Assembly (NCBI RefSeq): GCF_904848165.1 | Contig: NZ_LR884459.1 | Location: 868,001-932,000 of the forward strand | Direction of reading: 5' to 3' | Origin: Psychrobacter arenosus | GTDB lineage: Bacteria > Pseudomonadota > Gammaproteobacteria > Pseudomonadales > Moraxellaceae | DNA length: 64,000 nucleotides | Shown here: one piece after another, positions 27,414-37,447 of the stretch | Layout: the number at the start of each line of letters is the position of its first letter | Position numbering within the stretch: position 1 is the stretch's first letter | The notes under the pieces: model-generated | What the model was told of the DNA's origin: nothing | Database searches by the model: none | What the model saw: only the letters and a program-made list of their open reading frames with translations | Translations under genes and position numbers: made by a program

Positions 27414-28490
27414 TTAATCAACCTGACGGAAACGTACGGCAGCTCGGCGCCATTTAGCGGTGGGCATAGCGACCGTCCCTGAAGAATAAGAGCCGGATTC
27501 AGTGAGAGATTTGGTCACCATAGTCATGGCAGTCAAAGTCACATCATCCGCTATTTCAAGATGACCTACGATACCCACTGCGCCGCCGATAATACAGCGT
27601 TTACCAATGGTAGTGCTGCCTGCAATACCGGTATTAGCAGCAATGGCCGTGCCCGCACCAATGCGTACATTATGAGCAATTTGTACTAAATTATCGATGA
27701 TGACATGATCGCCAATGACCGTATCTTCCACAGCACCGCGATCGATACAGGTCTGGCTACCAATACGCACATCATTGCCGATAATGACTCTTCCCAATTG
27801 CGCAATACGCTCCCAACCTGAGGTAGCGGGGTCTGCTGTAGGCGCAAAGCCAAACCCTGCCATACCAATACTAGCCTGTGCCTGTACTCGCACGCGCTCA
27901 CCCAGCTGACAATTATGACCGATAGTCACCTGTGGAAAGAGATGACAGTCTGGTCCTAGCGTCACATGAGGCGCCAACGAAACATGAGAGGTTAATTTAC
28001 TGCCAGCACCGATACGACAGTTAGATTCAATTACGCAAAAAGGGCCGATGATCACACCAGCAGCAATGCTGACATTGGCACCGATAACCGCCGTAGGATG
28101 AATAAAAGCGGTGGGATGAATTTGCGACTCAGTAGCGTCAGCATTGGCTGCAGACTGCAACGTAGCCATCTGCTCCTGGGTGAGCTGAGGCTCAAACAAC
28201 TGACTGCTGCTAGCGTAGGCTAGGTAAGGCGACCCCACTACCAGTGCTACTGTGCTTGGCGGCACCTGCTCACTATTGGCTTGCTCTACTAATACCGCAC
28301 CCGCGCACGTAGTCGCCAAGGCGGCCTTATAGCGCGCATTGGCTAGGAAGCTTAATTGGTCGGCAGCGGCTTTATCTAAAGGATTGACCCCGACCACTGT
28401 AGTTTGCAATTGCTCAGCGCTCAACGCTACCTTATTAAGGACAGGTTGGCGCTTTTCTATACGGTCTATCAGTTGAGCAATCGTCACCAT
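27414..28490 (-). CDS. lpxD: UDP-3-O-(3-hydroxyacyl)glucosamine N-acyltransferase
   Basis: A 358-residue enzyme for the third lipid A step, N-acylation of UDP-3-O-acylglucosamine. An N-terminal UDP-binding domain (1-100) precedes a hexapeptide-repeat beta helix (IHPTAVIGANVSI onward). The catalytic histidine is expected in the IGHNCQLG or QIAHNVRIG coils. The C-terminus is the usual short helix (KWRRAAVRFRQVD). The start is 17 bases after bamA, with no skp/ompH between. Translation is probably coupled to the upstream gene; AAGGAAG stands about 13 bases before the ATG. Confidence 0.96.
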   Translation of the reverse strand: MVTIAQLIDRIEKRQPVLNKVALSAEQLQTTVVGVNPLDKAAADQLSFLANARYKAALATTCAGAVLVEQANSEQVPPSTVALVVGSPYLAYASSSQLFEPQLTQEQMATLQSAANADATESQIHPTAFIHPTAVIGANVSIAAGVIIGPFCVIESNCRIGAGSKLTSHVSLAPHVTLGPDCHLFPQVTIGHNCQLGERVRVQAQASIGMAGFGFAPTADPATSGWERIAQLGRVIIGNDVRIGSQTCIDRGAVEDTVIGDHVIIDNLVQIAHNVRIGAGTAIAANTGIAGSTTIGKRCIIGGAVGIVGHLEIADDVTLTAMTMVTKSLTESGSYSSGTVAMPTAKWRRAAVRFRQVD

Positions 28491-28507
28491 GCGCTTTAAA
28501 CTTCCTT

Positions 28508-30916
28508 TTAGAACGTGCTACCGATCTGGAACTGGACTTTTTCAGTCTCATCGCCTTCTTTATCACCGATAGGTTGGGCATAACTGATTGAGATAGGTCC
28601 AATTGGTGTATACCAAGTGATACCGGCACCCACGCTATAACGCATGTCTTTATCTTGGGTTAATAAAGGCACATCCGTCTTGGTTCCATCTTGTTTTACA
28701 AAGAATCTGTCTTCTCGACTTGTCGTATCAAAGACTTGACCGCCTTCTGCGAATAGTACAGGACGCACCTGATCCGCCCAATCACCTTTAAATGGCATAG
28801 GTAAAATCAGTTCTGCCCCAAAGTTAACTAAGGCATTACCACCAATCTCTTCATCTTTATAGCGAACATCGTCATTGATAGCGTCAAAATAGGCTTGTGA
28901 TTTTGGCCCTAGGCTTGACGCCTCATAACCACGGACTGACCCATAACCACCAGCATAAAAGTTTTCATAGAAAGGCAGATCATTACCATAGCCTAACTTG
29001 GCGTAACCACGCGCTACTAAGTCTTTATATAAAGGATAGTAGGCGTTGCCGCGATAGACGACTTTTTGATAGTTTTGATCGCCAAAACCGATAGTAGCAT
29101 CGACCGCATGGCTCATCCCTTCTGTAGGGAACACAGGGCGATCTAGCGTACTGTAATCCCAACCTAGCAATAAGTTATACGTGGTGTAGTCGTTTTTAAA
29201 ACTGGTACGGCCTTCATCATCACCAGTGAAATTCTCAATAGTACCGCCATCATCGATAATCTGTTGCACGTTGGACACGCCTAAGAAGCGACCACCGCGA
29301 ACTTTCGTGTTATCAATGTTTAAACCAGCACTAACGCGCTTGGTCTCATCGACTGGATAGCTATAGTTGAGCGTGCCACCATAAGAATCTGTGACGTATT
29401 TACTGACGTTACGATCGTCATATTTGGTATTACGATAATAAGCGCTTACGCCTTGCGAGACCCCGTTTTCAGTAAAGTACGGGTCGGTATATCCTAAGCT
29501 ATACGAGTCACGAGTCTCTGAGCGTGATAGCGCAGCTTTAACTCGGTTACCCGTACCCATAAAGTTATTCTGAGTCAAGTCAACTTGGAAAGTCACCCCG
29601 CCACTTTGTGAATAACCGGCAGCAATCGTTGAGCTACCAGAAGGTTGCTCGACTACCGTATAGTTGACATCGACTTGATCCAGCTGACCAGGAACTGGTT
29701 TCACATCGACGCTAACGTTTTTGAAGAAACCGGTACGCAATAAACGAGTGCGCGATAATTGGATTTTATCACTGGTCGCCAACGCCCCTTCTAGCTGACG
29801 CATCTCGCGGCGCAATACCACGTCTTGGGTGCGCGTGTTGCCACTGAAGTTAATCCGGCGTACATAGATAGGACGTGAAGGGTCGATATAGTAGTCAATA
29901 TTGACCACATGATTGACCTCATCGATACGCGGTACCGGGCGAATCTGTGCTAGGTAATAGCCATCATTACCATAACGGCTCTTAATGGCCGCAGTAGTCT
30001 TATCTAAAACTTCTTGTGAGTATTGCTCATTAGGCTTAAAAGTCACCAATTTGGCCAGCTCTTCGCTCTCATAATTGGGCTTGCCTAAGAAGTTCACTTC
30101 ACCAAAGGTATACTGCTCACCTTCTGTCAGACTAACTTCGATAAAGACGTTTTTCTTATCTTCGCTGATATTCAATACCGCGTTATCGACCGTAAATTTT
30201 ACAAAGCCGGCATTTTGATAAAGAGCCTTCAAATTCTCTAAACTGGCAGCTAACTTTTCTTGCGCATAGCGATCAGATTTAGACAAACGGTTCCAAGAGC
30301 TTTCTTTCACCGCAAAGACATCTTTGATATCCGCATCGCTAAAATACTTGTTACCAATGACATTAATATCGACGACTTTCGCAGCTTTACCTTCGATAAA
30401 GCGAATATCTAATTTCGCGCGGTTGCCTTCTAGCAAAGTCTGCTCAACTTCAATATCGCTGTTGTAGTAACCCTGCGAGATATACTGCTGCTGAATCTCA
30501 TTCGCCACGCCTTGCAAAGTGGCTTGTTTTAGCACATCGCCAACCGCTAGACCGGCATTTTTTAAGCCTTCTTGTAGGCCCTCTTTCGGAATCAGTTTAT
30601 TGCCTTCAAAGTTGACTTCAGCAATGATAGGACGCTCAACTACCGCGAATATCAGGCGACCACCTTCCGTGCGCGCTTGAATATCGGCAAAGTTTTCGGT
30701 GGCATATAAGGCTTTAATACTGGCGGCCAGCATGGGCTGCGTTAAGGTATCACCAACTGTAACGGGCAATACTGGATACAAGCTATCAGGGGTCAAACGT
30801 TGTAGACCGGTGAAACCAATCTCAGTCACACTAATATCGGCAGCTTGGGCTGAAACACTCAGCATGGCTACGATTAACGGTGTTGCTACCACATTCAATA
30901 ATAAAGGCGTACGCAT
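28508..30916 (-). CDS. bamA: Outer membrane protein assembly factor BamA
   Basis: An 802-residue Omp85 protein with a signal peptide (1-25), five POTRA repeats (about 26-425) and a 16-strand C-terminal barrel (about 430-802). The terminal strand ends in phenylalanine (FQIGSTF), the outer-membrane targeting signal. It inserts beta-barrel proteins into the outer membrane. The POTRA start ISVTEIGFTGLQRLTPDSL is typical, and the barrel contains the conserved VRGYE segment. A 291-base gap follows rseP, so bamA may have its own promoter. Confidence 0.97.
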   Translation of the reverse strand: MRTPLLLNVVATPLIVAMLSVSAQAADISVTEIGFTGLQRLTPDSLYPVLPVTVGDTLTQPMLAASIKALYATENFADIQARTEGGRLIFAVVERPIIAEVNFEGNKLIPKEGLQEGLKNAGLAVGDVLKQATLQGVANEIQQQYISQGYYNSDIEVEQTLLEGNRAKLDIRFIEGKAAKVVDINVIGNKYFSDADIKDVFAVKESSWNRLSKSDRYAQEKLAASLENLKALYQNAGFVKFTVDNAVLNISEDKKNVFIEVSLTEGEQYTFGEVNFLGKPNYESEELAKLVTFKPNEQYSQEVLDKTTAAIKSRYGNDGYYLAQIRPVPRIDEVNHVVNIDYYIDPSRPIYVRRINFSGNTRTQDVVLRREMRQLEGALATSDKIQLSRTRLLRTGFFKNVSVDVKPVPGQLDQVDVNYTVVEQPSGSSTIAAGYSQSGGVTFQVDLTQNNFMGTGNRVKAALSRSETRDSYSLGYTDPYFTENGVSQGVSAYYRNTKYDDRNVSKYVTDSYGGTLNYSYPVDETKRVSAGLNIDNTKVRGGRFLGVSNVQQIIDDGGTIENFTGDDEGRTSFKNDYTTYNLLLGWDYSTLDRPVFPTEGMSHAVDATIGFGDQNYQKVVYRGNAYYPLYKDLVARGYAKLGYGNDLPFYENFYAGGYGSVRGYEASSLGPKSQAYFDAINDDVRYKDEEIGGNALVNFGAELILPMPFKGDWADQVRPVLFAEGGQVFDTTSREDRFFVKQDGTKTDVPLLTQDKDMRYSVGAGITWYTPIGPISISYAQPIGDKEGDETEKVQFQIGSTF

Positions 30917-31207
30917 AAATACTGTCCGTATATGAAAAACTTGCTAAAGTTATGATAAAAAATAAGCGTTGTCTAGTGTGGTGCTAAGTAGCCGCTCAAG
31001 GTATAAACCCAAATCATGCGGGCACATTTTAAAGCGTTTAGTAATATAAACCTAGGCTACTAAAAGGCCTATTGTACTGAAAAAAAGGCCTTACCATTAA
31101 AATTTCTATTCTGTCTTAACAGTAAAGCTGGTGTTCTTTAGGTATCTCATTAAAATCTTTAAGCCTCTTATTAAAAGAAACTTGAAAAATGGGTATTAGA
31201 ATAATGG

Positions 31208-32599
31208 CTAAAACAGCCGGCTGATATCGTTGCCAATCGCTAAAATCATAAACCCAGCCATCAATATTAAACCGATATTCATACCAACGATTTGCATCTG
31301 CTCTGAAACCGGCTTACCGCGAATCAGCTCGATAGCATAATATAAAATATGACCACCATCCAATACTGGAATCGGTAATAAATTTAATACCGCTAAGCTC
31401 AAGCTAATCAATGCTGCAGTAGATAATACCATCTCCCAGCTGATATCAAAGCTTTGCTTGGCCACTTTGGCAATGGTAATAGGCCCTGATAGATTATCAA
31501 TACCGATCTTGCCAGTAATCATTTTGCCCATAGAAGCGACTGTCATCACCGCCAGCTGCTCGGTCTTTTGGAACGACTTCACTAACGCCATTGCTGGTGA
31601 ATACTCAACCGTGGTCTTATACGCATCAGGCACGGTAATCTCCGGCGCGACTACCATAGCGCCGATCTGCCCATACTGGTTGCCCATCGTATCTTTTTTA
31701 CCTTGCGGCATAATCTCTAAAGTTACTGGCTGCCCATCCCGTAGAACTGAGATTTTAAGCAACTGTTCAGGGCTGTCTTTAATAATCCGCGTGGCACTCA
31801 CCCAGTCATCAATAGCTTGGCCATTAATAGCGGTAATGCGATCGCCAATCTGCATACCTTGACGGCTCGCTGCGCCTTCAGGTGTTAGGTCGCCAATAAT
31901 AGGGGCTATCTCAGGCTGCCAAGGAATCGCTCCTAGGCTGCTAATAGCATCTTTACCTTTATCTGCGCCTTGCATAAAGTCGCTGACAGGTAGGTTATAA
32001 GTTTGTGTAGCCTTAGCGGTTCGCTCAGTTAGGCTAGCACTGTGAGGCTGCACTCCTACTGCAATCGTACCCGCCTCTCCCATACGGTTGGCCAAGCGAT
32101 AGTTAATCTCTTCCCAAGTCTGCACAGGCTGACCATCTACAGAGACAATTTTGTCCCCTACTGGCATAGCTACTGCCGCCGCTGGCGTATCCGGTAATAC
32201 CGAACCAATCCGCGTTGCCAATTGCTCCGAGGGCGTCAAAAACAAGACCCAGAACAACCCAATGGCAATTAGGAAGTTCATGATAGGACCCGCCGCTACA
32301 ATAGCAATCTTTTTCAGCGGATGCTGGGTATTAAACGCTAGGTGTTTTTCAGCATCTGCCACCTCACCTTCGCGCTCATCAAGCATCTTAACGTAGCCGC
32401 CTAAAGGCAATAACGACAAGCGATAATCTATCCCACTGCGTTTACTGGTCCAGCCCGCAATTTTGGGACCAAACCCAATCGAGTAGGTCAATACTTTCAC
32501 ACCGCACAGCCGCGCTACAATATAATGCCCCCACTCATGGAGGGCAATTAACGGGCCTAATACTGCGATTGCCGCCAGTAAGGTTAGTGAAAATCCCAT
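31208..32599 (-). CDS. rseP: RIP metalloprotease RseP
   Basis: A 463-residue site-2 protease of the inner membrane, with the zinc motif HEWGH near the N-terminus and the second catalytic motif LPIPVLDGGH near the C-terminus. Two PDZ domains (about 110-310) lie between the membrane parts. It cleaves anti-sigma factors such as RseA and signal-peptide remnants; the substrate here is not visible. It lies between dxr and bamA, the usual gammaproteobacterial order. Confidence 0.96.
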   Translation of the reverse strand: MGFSLTLLAAIAVLGPLIALHEWGHYIVARLCGVKVLTYSIGFGPKIAGWTSKRSGIDYRLSLLPLGGYVKMLDEREGEVADAEKHLAFNTQHPLKKIAIVAAGPIMNFLIAIGLFWVLFLTPSEQLATRIGSVLPDTPAAAVAMPVGDKIVSVDGQPVQTWEEINYRLANRMGEAGTIAVGVQPHSASLTERTAKATQTYNLPVSDFMQGADKGKDAISSLGAIPWQPEIAPIIGDLTPEGAASRQGMQIGDRITAINGQAIDDWVSATRIIKDSPEQLLKISVLRDGQPVTLEIMPQGKKDTMGNQYGQIGAMVVAPEITVPDAYKTTVEYSPAMALVKSFQKTEQLAVMTVASMGKMITGKIGIDNLSGPITIAKVAKQSFDISWEMVLSTAALISLSLAVLNLLPIPVLDGGHILYYAIELIRGKPVSEQMQIVGMNIGLILMAGFMILAIGNDISRLF

Positions 32600-32652
32600 A
32601 ATTACCTCGTCCTATGATGATGACGTTTATGTGGCTATAAGCGTCTGCAGGC

Positions 32653-33858
32653 TTAAGCTAGTAAGGCTTGAATTTGTGCTGTAGCCAATTGACGCGCTAA
32701 CTGGTCCACCGCAATAATGTCATCGATATGCTTAGGCGATTGTAAAGATTGCTGCGCCATATTGTCCAAAGTCTGCTCATTAATCAAGGCAATGTCCGTT
32801 AATTTAACTTGCTCGTCTATGAACGCCGCTACCGCAATCTCATTGGCCGCATTAAGGGCAATCGTCGCCAGTAAGCCAGACTGCATCGCCTCGCGTGCCA
32901 GACGCAAACAAACAAACTTTTCTAAATCAGGGCGGGTAAACTCTAAGGCGGCCAAAGCAAACAAGTCTAACGGCTGCACACCGCTTGCTATACGCTCAGG
33001 ATAAGCTAACGCATGGGCAATAGGCGTCTTCATATCAGGACTGCCCAACTGTGCCAACACGCTGCCATCGCTATACTCCACCATAGAGTGAATAATACTC
33101 TGCGGGTGCATAACCACTTCAATCTGCGACTCAGGTAAATCAAATAAGTGCGCGGCTTCGATAAGCTCCAGCCCCTTATTCATCATGGTTGCTGAATCAA
33201 TAGAGATTTTTTGCCCCATGGACCAGTTCGGATGGTTGACAGCTTGCGCCACACTAGCCGCTTGCATCTGCTCGTAAGACTGATGTAAAAAAGGACCACC
33301 CGAAGCCGTCAGCCATAATTTACGAACGCCATGCTCTTGCTGATGGATTTGGCTATTGTCTTGTTGAATAGCACGCGGCAAACACTGAAAGATGGCATTG
33401 TGCTCGGAGTCAATCGGTAGCAAAGTAGCATTATTGTCTTTGACCGCCTGCATCATCAACGGGCCGGCCATGACCAAAGCTTCTTTATTCGCTAATAAAA
33501 TACGTTTGCCCGCTTTAGCAGCAGCTAGTGTAGAAGGTAGTCCCGCTGCCCCAACGATCGCCGCTACTACAGTATCCACTTGCGAATCTTGCGCAATATC
33601 AACAATACCGGCTTCGCCGCCCACCACATCAATATCTAACTTAGCGGCTTGTAACCGCTGGGCAAAGCTATCCACTGCAGCACTAGGCACGGCAACGCGT
33701 TTCGGTTTAAAACGCTGACATAGCTCAAATAATTTATCTAAACGGCTGTGCCCCGATAAAGCATACACTTCAAAATCCGTAGCATGGGCGGCTAAAAGCG
33801 CTAGCGTGCTGTCACCAATAGAACCGGTCGCTCCTAATACTGCAATACGCTGCGTCAT
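32653..33858 (-). CDS. dxr: 1-deoxy-D-xylulose 5-phosphate reductoisomerase
   Basis: A 401-residue enzyme of the MEP isoprenoid pathway that converts DXP to MEP with NADPH. The start LGATGSIGDSTL is the NADPH-binding loop. LLPIDSEHNAIFQCL carries the metal-binding Asp and Glu, and the flexible loop and SMGQKISIDSATMMNKGLE are conserved. The N- and C-terminal domains are complete and length is typical. It feeds undecaprenyl synthesis by the nearby uppS. Confidence 0.97.
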   Translation of the reverse strand: MTQRIAVLGATGSIGDSTLALLAAHATDFEVYALSGHSRLDKLFELCQRFKPKRVAVPSAAVDSFAQRLQAAKLDIDVVGGEAGIVDIAQDSQVDTVVAAIVGAAGLPSTLAAAKAGKRILLANKEALVMAGPLMMQAVKDNNATLLPIDSEHNAIFQCLPRAIQQDNSQIHQQEHGVRKLWLTASGGPFLHQSYEQMQAASVAQAVNHPNWSMGQKISIDSATMMNKGLELIEAAHLFDLPESQIEVVMHPQSIIHSMVEYSDGSVLAQLGSPDMKTPIAHALAYPERIASGVQPLDLFALAALEFTRPDLEKFVCLRLAREAMQSGLLATIALNAANEIAVAAFIDEQVKLTDIALINEQTLDNMAQQSLQSPKHIDDIIAVDQLARQLATAQIQALLA

Positions 33859-33962
33859 ATAATTCTTGCCTGTTAGTACGAGATTTGATGAGATTAATAG
33901 TAATACTATAAAAGCGCGCTAAGTTAAAAGAGCATTAAAGTAATAGCATAACCCAATGGTTT

Positions 33963-34793
33963 TTACACTAAGACAAATAGACCCGTTTGCTGCAATAGCC
34001 AAAACCCTAAAGCAAATATCGGCGTGGCCGCCAACAGCGAGTCAATACGATCCAGTATGCCACCATGTCCGGGTAGTATAGTTCCCGAGTCTTTGACATC
34101 CGCACGGCGTTTCAACATTGACTCAAATAAATCGCCTAAGACTGACGATAAAATGGTGATGCCCGATAACACCATAAAGGCAAACAGAGTCATACCAGTC
34201 AAATGCAGCTTAAAGATACTAATCCCTAGCACCACTATTAAGCCCGTGGCTAAACCACCATACAACCCTTCCATGCTCTTGTTGGGGGAGACATTGGGCG
34301 CCATTTTACGCTTGCCCAGTTTACGCCCAACGAAATAAGCCCCACTGTCCGCACACCAAACTAAAACGAACACGTACATCAACCACCAAGGCGATAACTG
34401 CCAGAGGTAAAACATAGCGGTGATAGCGCCGGTCAAAATGACTAACCCCATCAAACCGAGCTTTTTACCGTACCAGCTGGTCTTAGTAGGAAACTGGGTG
34501 ACCCAAGATAAAGCCATGATCCAGATAGCGACTGAAGCGACCCACCAAGCGACCCAGGTCACTTCAAACAATAAAGTGACCAAAGTAACGACGAGCACTA
34601 TGGCAACGAATAACGGCGGGTGCCGCCATCTGGGCATCAATTTGGTCCATTCGTGTGCCGCAATCGTGACCCCTACGGCCAATAAAGGCACGAATAAAAT
34701 GGGCGACTCACTAGCAAATAAGGCCACCCCTACAATTATAATGAGGATAATGGCGGTTTTGATTCGTTGCCACATTCGCGTTACCTTTATCAA
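33963..34793 (-). CDS. cdsA: Phosphatidate cytidylyltransferase
   Basis: A 276-residue polytopic inner-membrane enzyme making CDP-diacylglycerol from phosphatidate and CTP. Roughly eight hydrophobic segments precede the CDP-diglyceride signature, whose parts SNKSMEGLYGGL and GDLFESMLKRRADVKDSG are readable, ending in LPGHGGILDRIDS. It lies between uppS and dxr in the standard order. Confidence 0.96.
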   Translation of the reverse strand: MIKVTRMWQRIKTAIILIIIVGVALFASESPILFVPLLAVGVTIAAHEWTKLMPRWRHPPLFVAIVLVVTLVTLLFEVTWVAWWVASVAIWIMALSWVTQFPTKTSWYGKKLGLMGLVILTGAITAMFYLWQLSPWWLMYVFVLVWCADSGAYFVGRKLGKRKMAPNVSPNKSMEGLYGGLATGLIVVLGISIFKLHLTGMTLFAFMVLSGITILSSVLGDLFESMLKRRADVKDSGTILPGHGGILDRIDSLLAATPIFALGFWLLQQTGLFVLV

Positions 34794-34873
34794 AGTCTTA
34801 CATATAGGGAGCGATCACGCCTGTGCCTAGCTGCACCACCGTATGAACTAAATCATTGAGGATACAGCTACGA

Positions 34874-35740
34874 TCATCTAAGTGACGTACTCGCTGTCTC
34901 TGAGCTTATATTGTCTGCAGAAGCAGCTGCAATTTGCTCACTGGTTTTGCCAAAACGACGTTGGCGCTGACTAAAAGCGCTGAGCATCTCTGCCAATTCA
35001 TCTGGGCTAAACTCTGGCCACAGGGTGTTGGTAAAGAACAGCTCAGCGTAGGCACTTTGCCACAATAAAAAGTTGGAAATACGGTATTCGCCACCGGTAC
35101 GGATCAGCATATCGACTGCCGGCACATCTGCAAGCTCTAGATGGTTGGCTAGCGTGTCTTCATTAACGTCATCTACGATCAACTGTCCATCAACCACTTG
35201 CTGAGCTAAAGCTTTAGCCGCTTGGGCGATATCCCACTGACCGCCATAACTGATAGCAATCACCAAGGTCATCGCTGTATGATCAGCGGTTTTCGCTTCC
35301 GCATCCGCCATTAAGGCTTGTAAGTCGGCATCCAGTTGGCTGCGATCGCCAATGAAACGCAACCGAATATTGTATTGTTTCATTCTCGGCAACTGCTCGT
35401 GAATTGTGGCCTCGAGCAGGCGCATTAATAACGCCACTTCTGCTGGTGGACGTTGCCAATTTTCACTGGAGAAAGCAAACACAGTTACGACTTTTACGCC
35501 GACGCTACGACAGTACTCTACGATAGGGTCTAATGCACTCTTACCGGCCACATGACCTTGGCCTTTGGCCATTCCCGACGTTTTACCATAGCGATTATTG
35601 CCATCCATGATAATAGCAATATGCTGCGGTAAGATAGCCAATGAAGAATCCGCGCTCATTGTGGCAGGTTGTGCCACTAGCGAATCCTGAGCAGACGCTA
35701 AAGCAGAAGGTAGGGAGTGCTCGGTAGGGGTAGAAGACAT
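34874..35740 (-). CDS. uppS: Isoprenyl (undecaprenyl) diphosphate synthase
   Basis: About 288 residues from the chosen ATG. This cis-prenyltransferase extends farnesyl diphosphate with isopentenyl diphosphate to C55 for the peptidoglycan and LPS lipid carrier. The motif IAIIMDGNNRYGK carries the catalytic aspartate, with HVAGKSAL, FAFSSENWQRP and RTGGEYRISNFLLWQSAYAE following. A variable head of about 40 residues precedes the fold. The frame stays open upstream to 35809, but the added residues look like a hydrophobic artefact, so I chose 35740. No ribosome site decides the matter. Confidence 0.93.
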   Translation of the reverse strand: MSSTPTEHSLPSALASAQDSLVAQPATMSADSSLAILPQHIAIIMDGNNRYGKTSGMAKGQGHVAGKSALDPIVEYCRSVGVKVVTVFAFSSENWQRPPAEVALLMRLLEATIHEQLPRMKQYNIRLRFIGDRSQLDADLQALMADAEAKTADHTAMTLVIAISYGGQWDIAQAAKALAQQVVDGQLIVDDVNEDTLANHLELADVPAVDMLIRTGGEYRISNFLLWQSAYAELFFTNTLWPEFSPDELAEMLSAFSQRQRRFGKTSEQIAAASADNISSETASTSLR

Positions 35741-35901
35741 GGCGATAAAACTTATGACAATGAGTGAAAAATCGAAGGCGGTTAGCACACATCGTACTAA
35801 CCGCGGCATCTGTTTAGGACTATAGAAGGTCTAAACAGGGCAGCGTTAACAGCTATCCAACCAACTACCTAAGCAGACAGCTATTAACGAGCAATAACTA
35901 C

Positions 35902-36456
35902 TTATACTGCCATTAGTTCGGTTTCTTTTTTCTCAAGCTTACCATCAATCATGCTGATGTATTTATCGGTCATTTTTTGAATATCATCGCTAGCACGGCG
36001 CTCGTCATCTTCTGAGATTTCTTTTTCTTTAGCCAGGTCTTTAACATCATTCATCATATCGCGACGGACGTTGCGGATAGACACACGGCTGTTCTCAGCT
36101 TCAGAACGGGCAAGCTTTTGCATATCACGGCGAGTCTCTTCCGTTAGTGCTGGCATCGGAACACGAATCACGTCGGCCGTCATTGGGTTTAAGCCCAAAT
36201 CTGCTTCACGAATCGCTTTGTCTACGGCTTGCACCATTGAGCGCTCAAACGGCTGCACCAGTAATGTGCGCGAGTCTTCAACGTTAACACTAGCGACCTG
36301 GTTTAAAGGCGTGTCTGCACCATAATAATTAACCATGACGCTAGCCAACATACCAGGATGAGCTCGGCCAGTACGCACACGGCTAAAGGCATTTTCTAAA
36401 GCTTCAATGGTTTTTTGCATACGGGCATCGCCGTCTTGTTTAATCTCATTAATCAT
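35902..36456 (-). CDS. frr: Ribosome recycling factor
   Basis: A 184-residue tRNA-mimic protein that, with EF-G, splits post-termination ribosomes. The family start ([19 protein letters not shown]), the [10 protein letters not shown] segment and the C-terminal helical bundle ([22 protein letters not shown]) are all present. It lies 84 bases after pyrH, and the order pyrH-frr-uppS is conserved across bacteria. Confidence 0.98.
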   Translation of the reverse strand: MINEIKQDGDARMQKTIEALENAFSRVRTGRAHPGMLASVMVNYYGADTPLNQVASVNVEDSRTLLVQPFERSMVQAVDKAIREADLGLNPMTADVIRVPMPALTEETRRDMQKLARSEAENSRVSIRNVRRDMMNDVKDLAKEKEISEDDERRASDDIQKMTDKYISMIDGKLEKKETELMAV

Positions 36457-36540
36457 AGGGTTTCCTTAATACTACTTATAATAAATACAGGGTTCATCAG
36501 GGTTTTGTTAAGCATAACAGGGTTAAACTATAAACGGGAA

Positions 36541-37266
36541 TTAATGAAAGACACGCGTGCCTTCATTTTCACCCATTAATACGTTTAATAAAGCATTAGG
36601 CTTATTCATATCAAAGACTTGTAGCGGCACATTGTGCTCACGGCATAACGCAATAGCGGTTAAGTCCATCACACCCAGCTTCTGCTCCAAGACTTCGTCA
36701 AAGGTTAAGCTGTCATATTTGTTGGCATCTTCATGCAAGCTTGGGTCTTTATCATAGACGCCATCGACCTTGGTCGCTTTAAGAATAATGCCCGCTTCGA
36801 TTTCGATACCGCGCAAACAAGCGGCCGTATCGGTAGTAAAGAATGGATTGCCCGTACCGGCTACGAAAATGCACACTTCGCCATTATTCAAATAGCGTAT
36901 CGCATTGCGGCTGCTGTAGCTTTCAGTGACTTCGCCAATAGGCAAAGCTGACATTAAGCGGGTCTTTACGTTACGACGCTCTAGAGCATCACGCATTGCC
37001 AAGCCATTCATAACCGTGGCTAGCATGCCCATTTGATCACCCGTAACTCGGCCAACTAAGCCTTCTTTTTGCAATTGGCTACCGCGGTATAAGTTACCAC
37101 CACCGACGACGATACCCACTTGCACACCCAGTCCACATAAATGGGCGATGGACAGGCTCATCTTATCCAATACTGCTGTATCAATGCCCATGCCTTTGCC
37201 ACCCGCCAGCGCTTCGCCAGACAGTTTGAGCAAAATTCGTGCATAGCGGGGATCTTTATTAGACAT
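36541..37266 (-). CDS. pyrH: UMP kinase
   Basis: A 241-residue hexameric kinase of the amino-acid kinase fold, phosphorylating UMP to UDP and allosterically controlled by GTP and UTP. Seen are [14 protein letters not shown] at the N-terminus, [10 protein letters not shown], and [15 protein letters not shown]. rpsB and tsf, which usually precede it, are absent; rimO lies upstream instead with a 181-base gap likely holding a promoter. Confidence 0.98.
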   Translation of the reverse strand: MSNKDPRYARILLKLSGEALAGGKGMGIDTAVLDKMSLSIAHLCGLGVQVGIVVGGGNLYRGSQLQKEGLVGRVTGDQMGMLATVMNGLAMRDALERRNVKTRLMSALPIGEVTESYSSRNAIRYLNNGEVCIFVAGTGNPFFTTDTAACLRGIEIEAGIILKATKVDGVYDKDPSLHEDANKYDSLTFDEVLEQKLGVMDLTAIALCREHNVPLQVFDMNKPNALLNVLMGENEGTRVFH

Positions 37267-37447
37267 ACGAATACCTTTAAAGTGAGTAGATAGACACTAA
37301 GCTACCAACTAGCGAAAGAAATAAAAAAGAAATAAGGCGTAAATTGCGCTAATTGTAGCAAAATATAGGGTAAAAATGCACAGTGAAACGTCAACGGCTC
37401 ATTCGCTCTTCGCCAGACCTGTTAACCGCTTTCACTAAGCTTAAAGT

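Noticed and set aside
31458..31862. Plus-strand 134-residue frame opposite rseP
   Set aside because: Shadow of the rseP coding strand without independent support.
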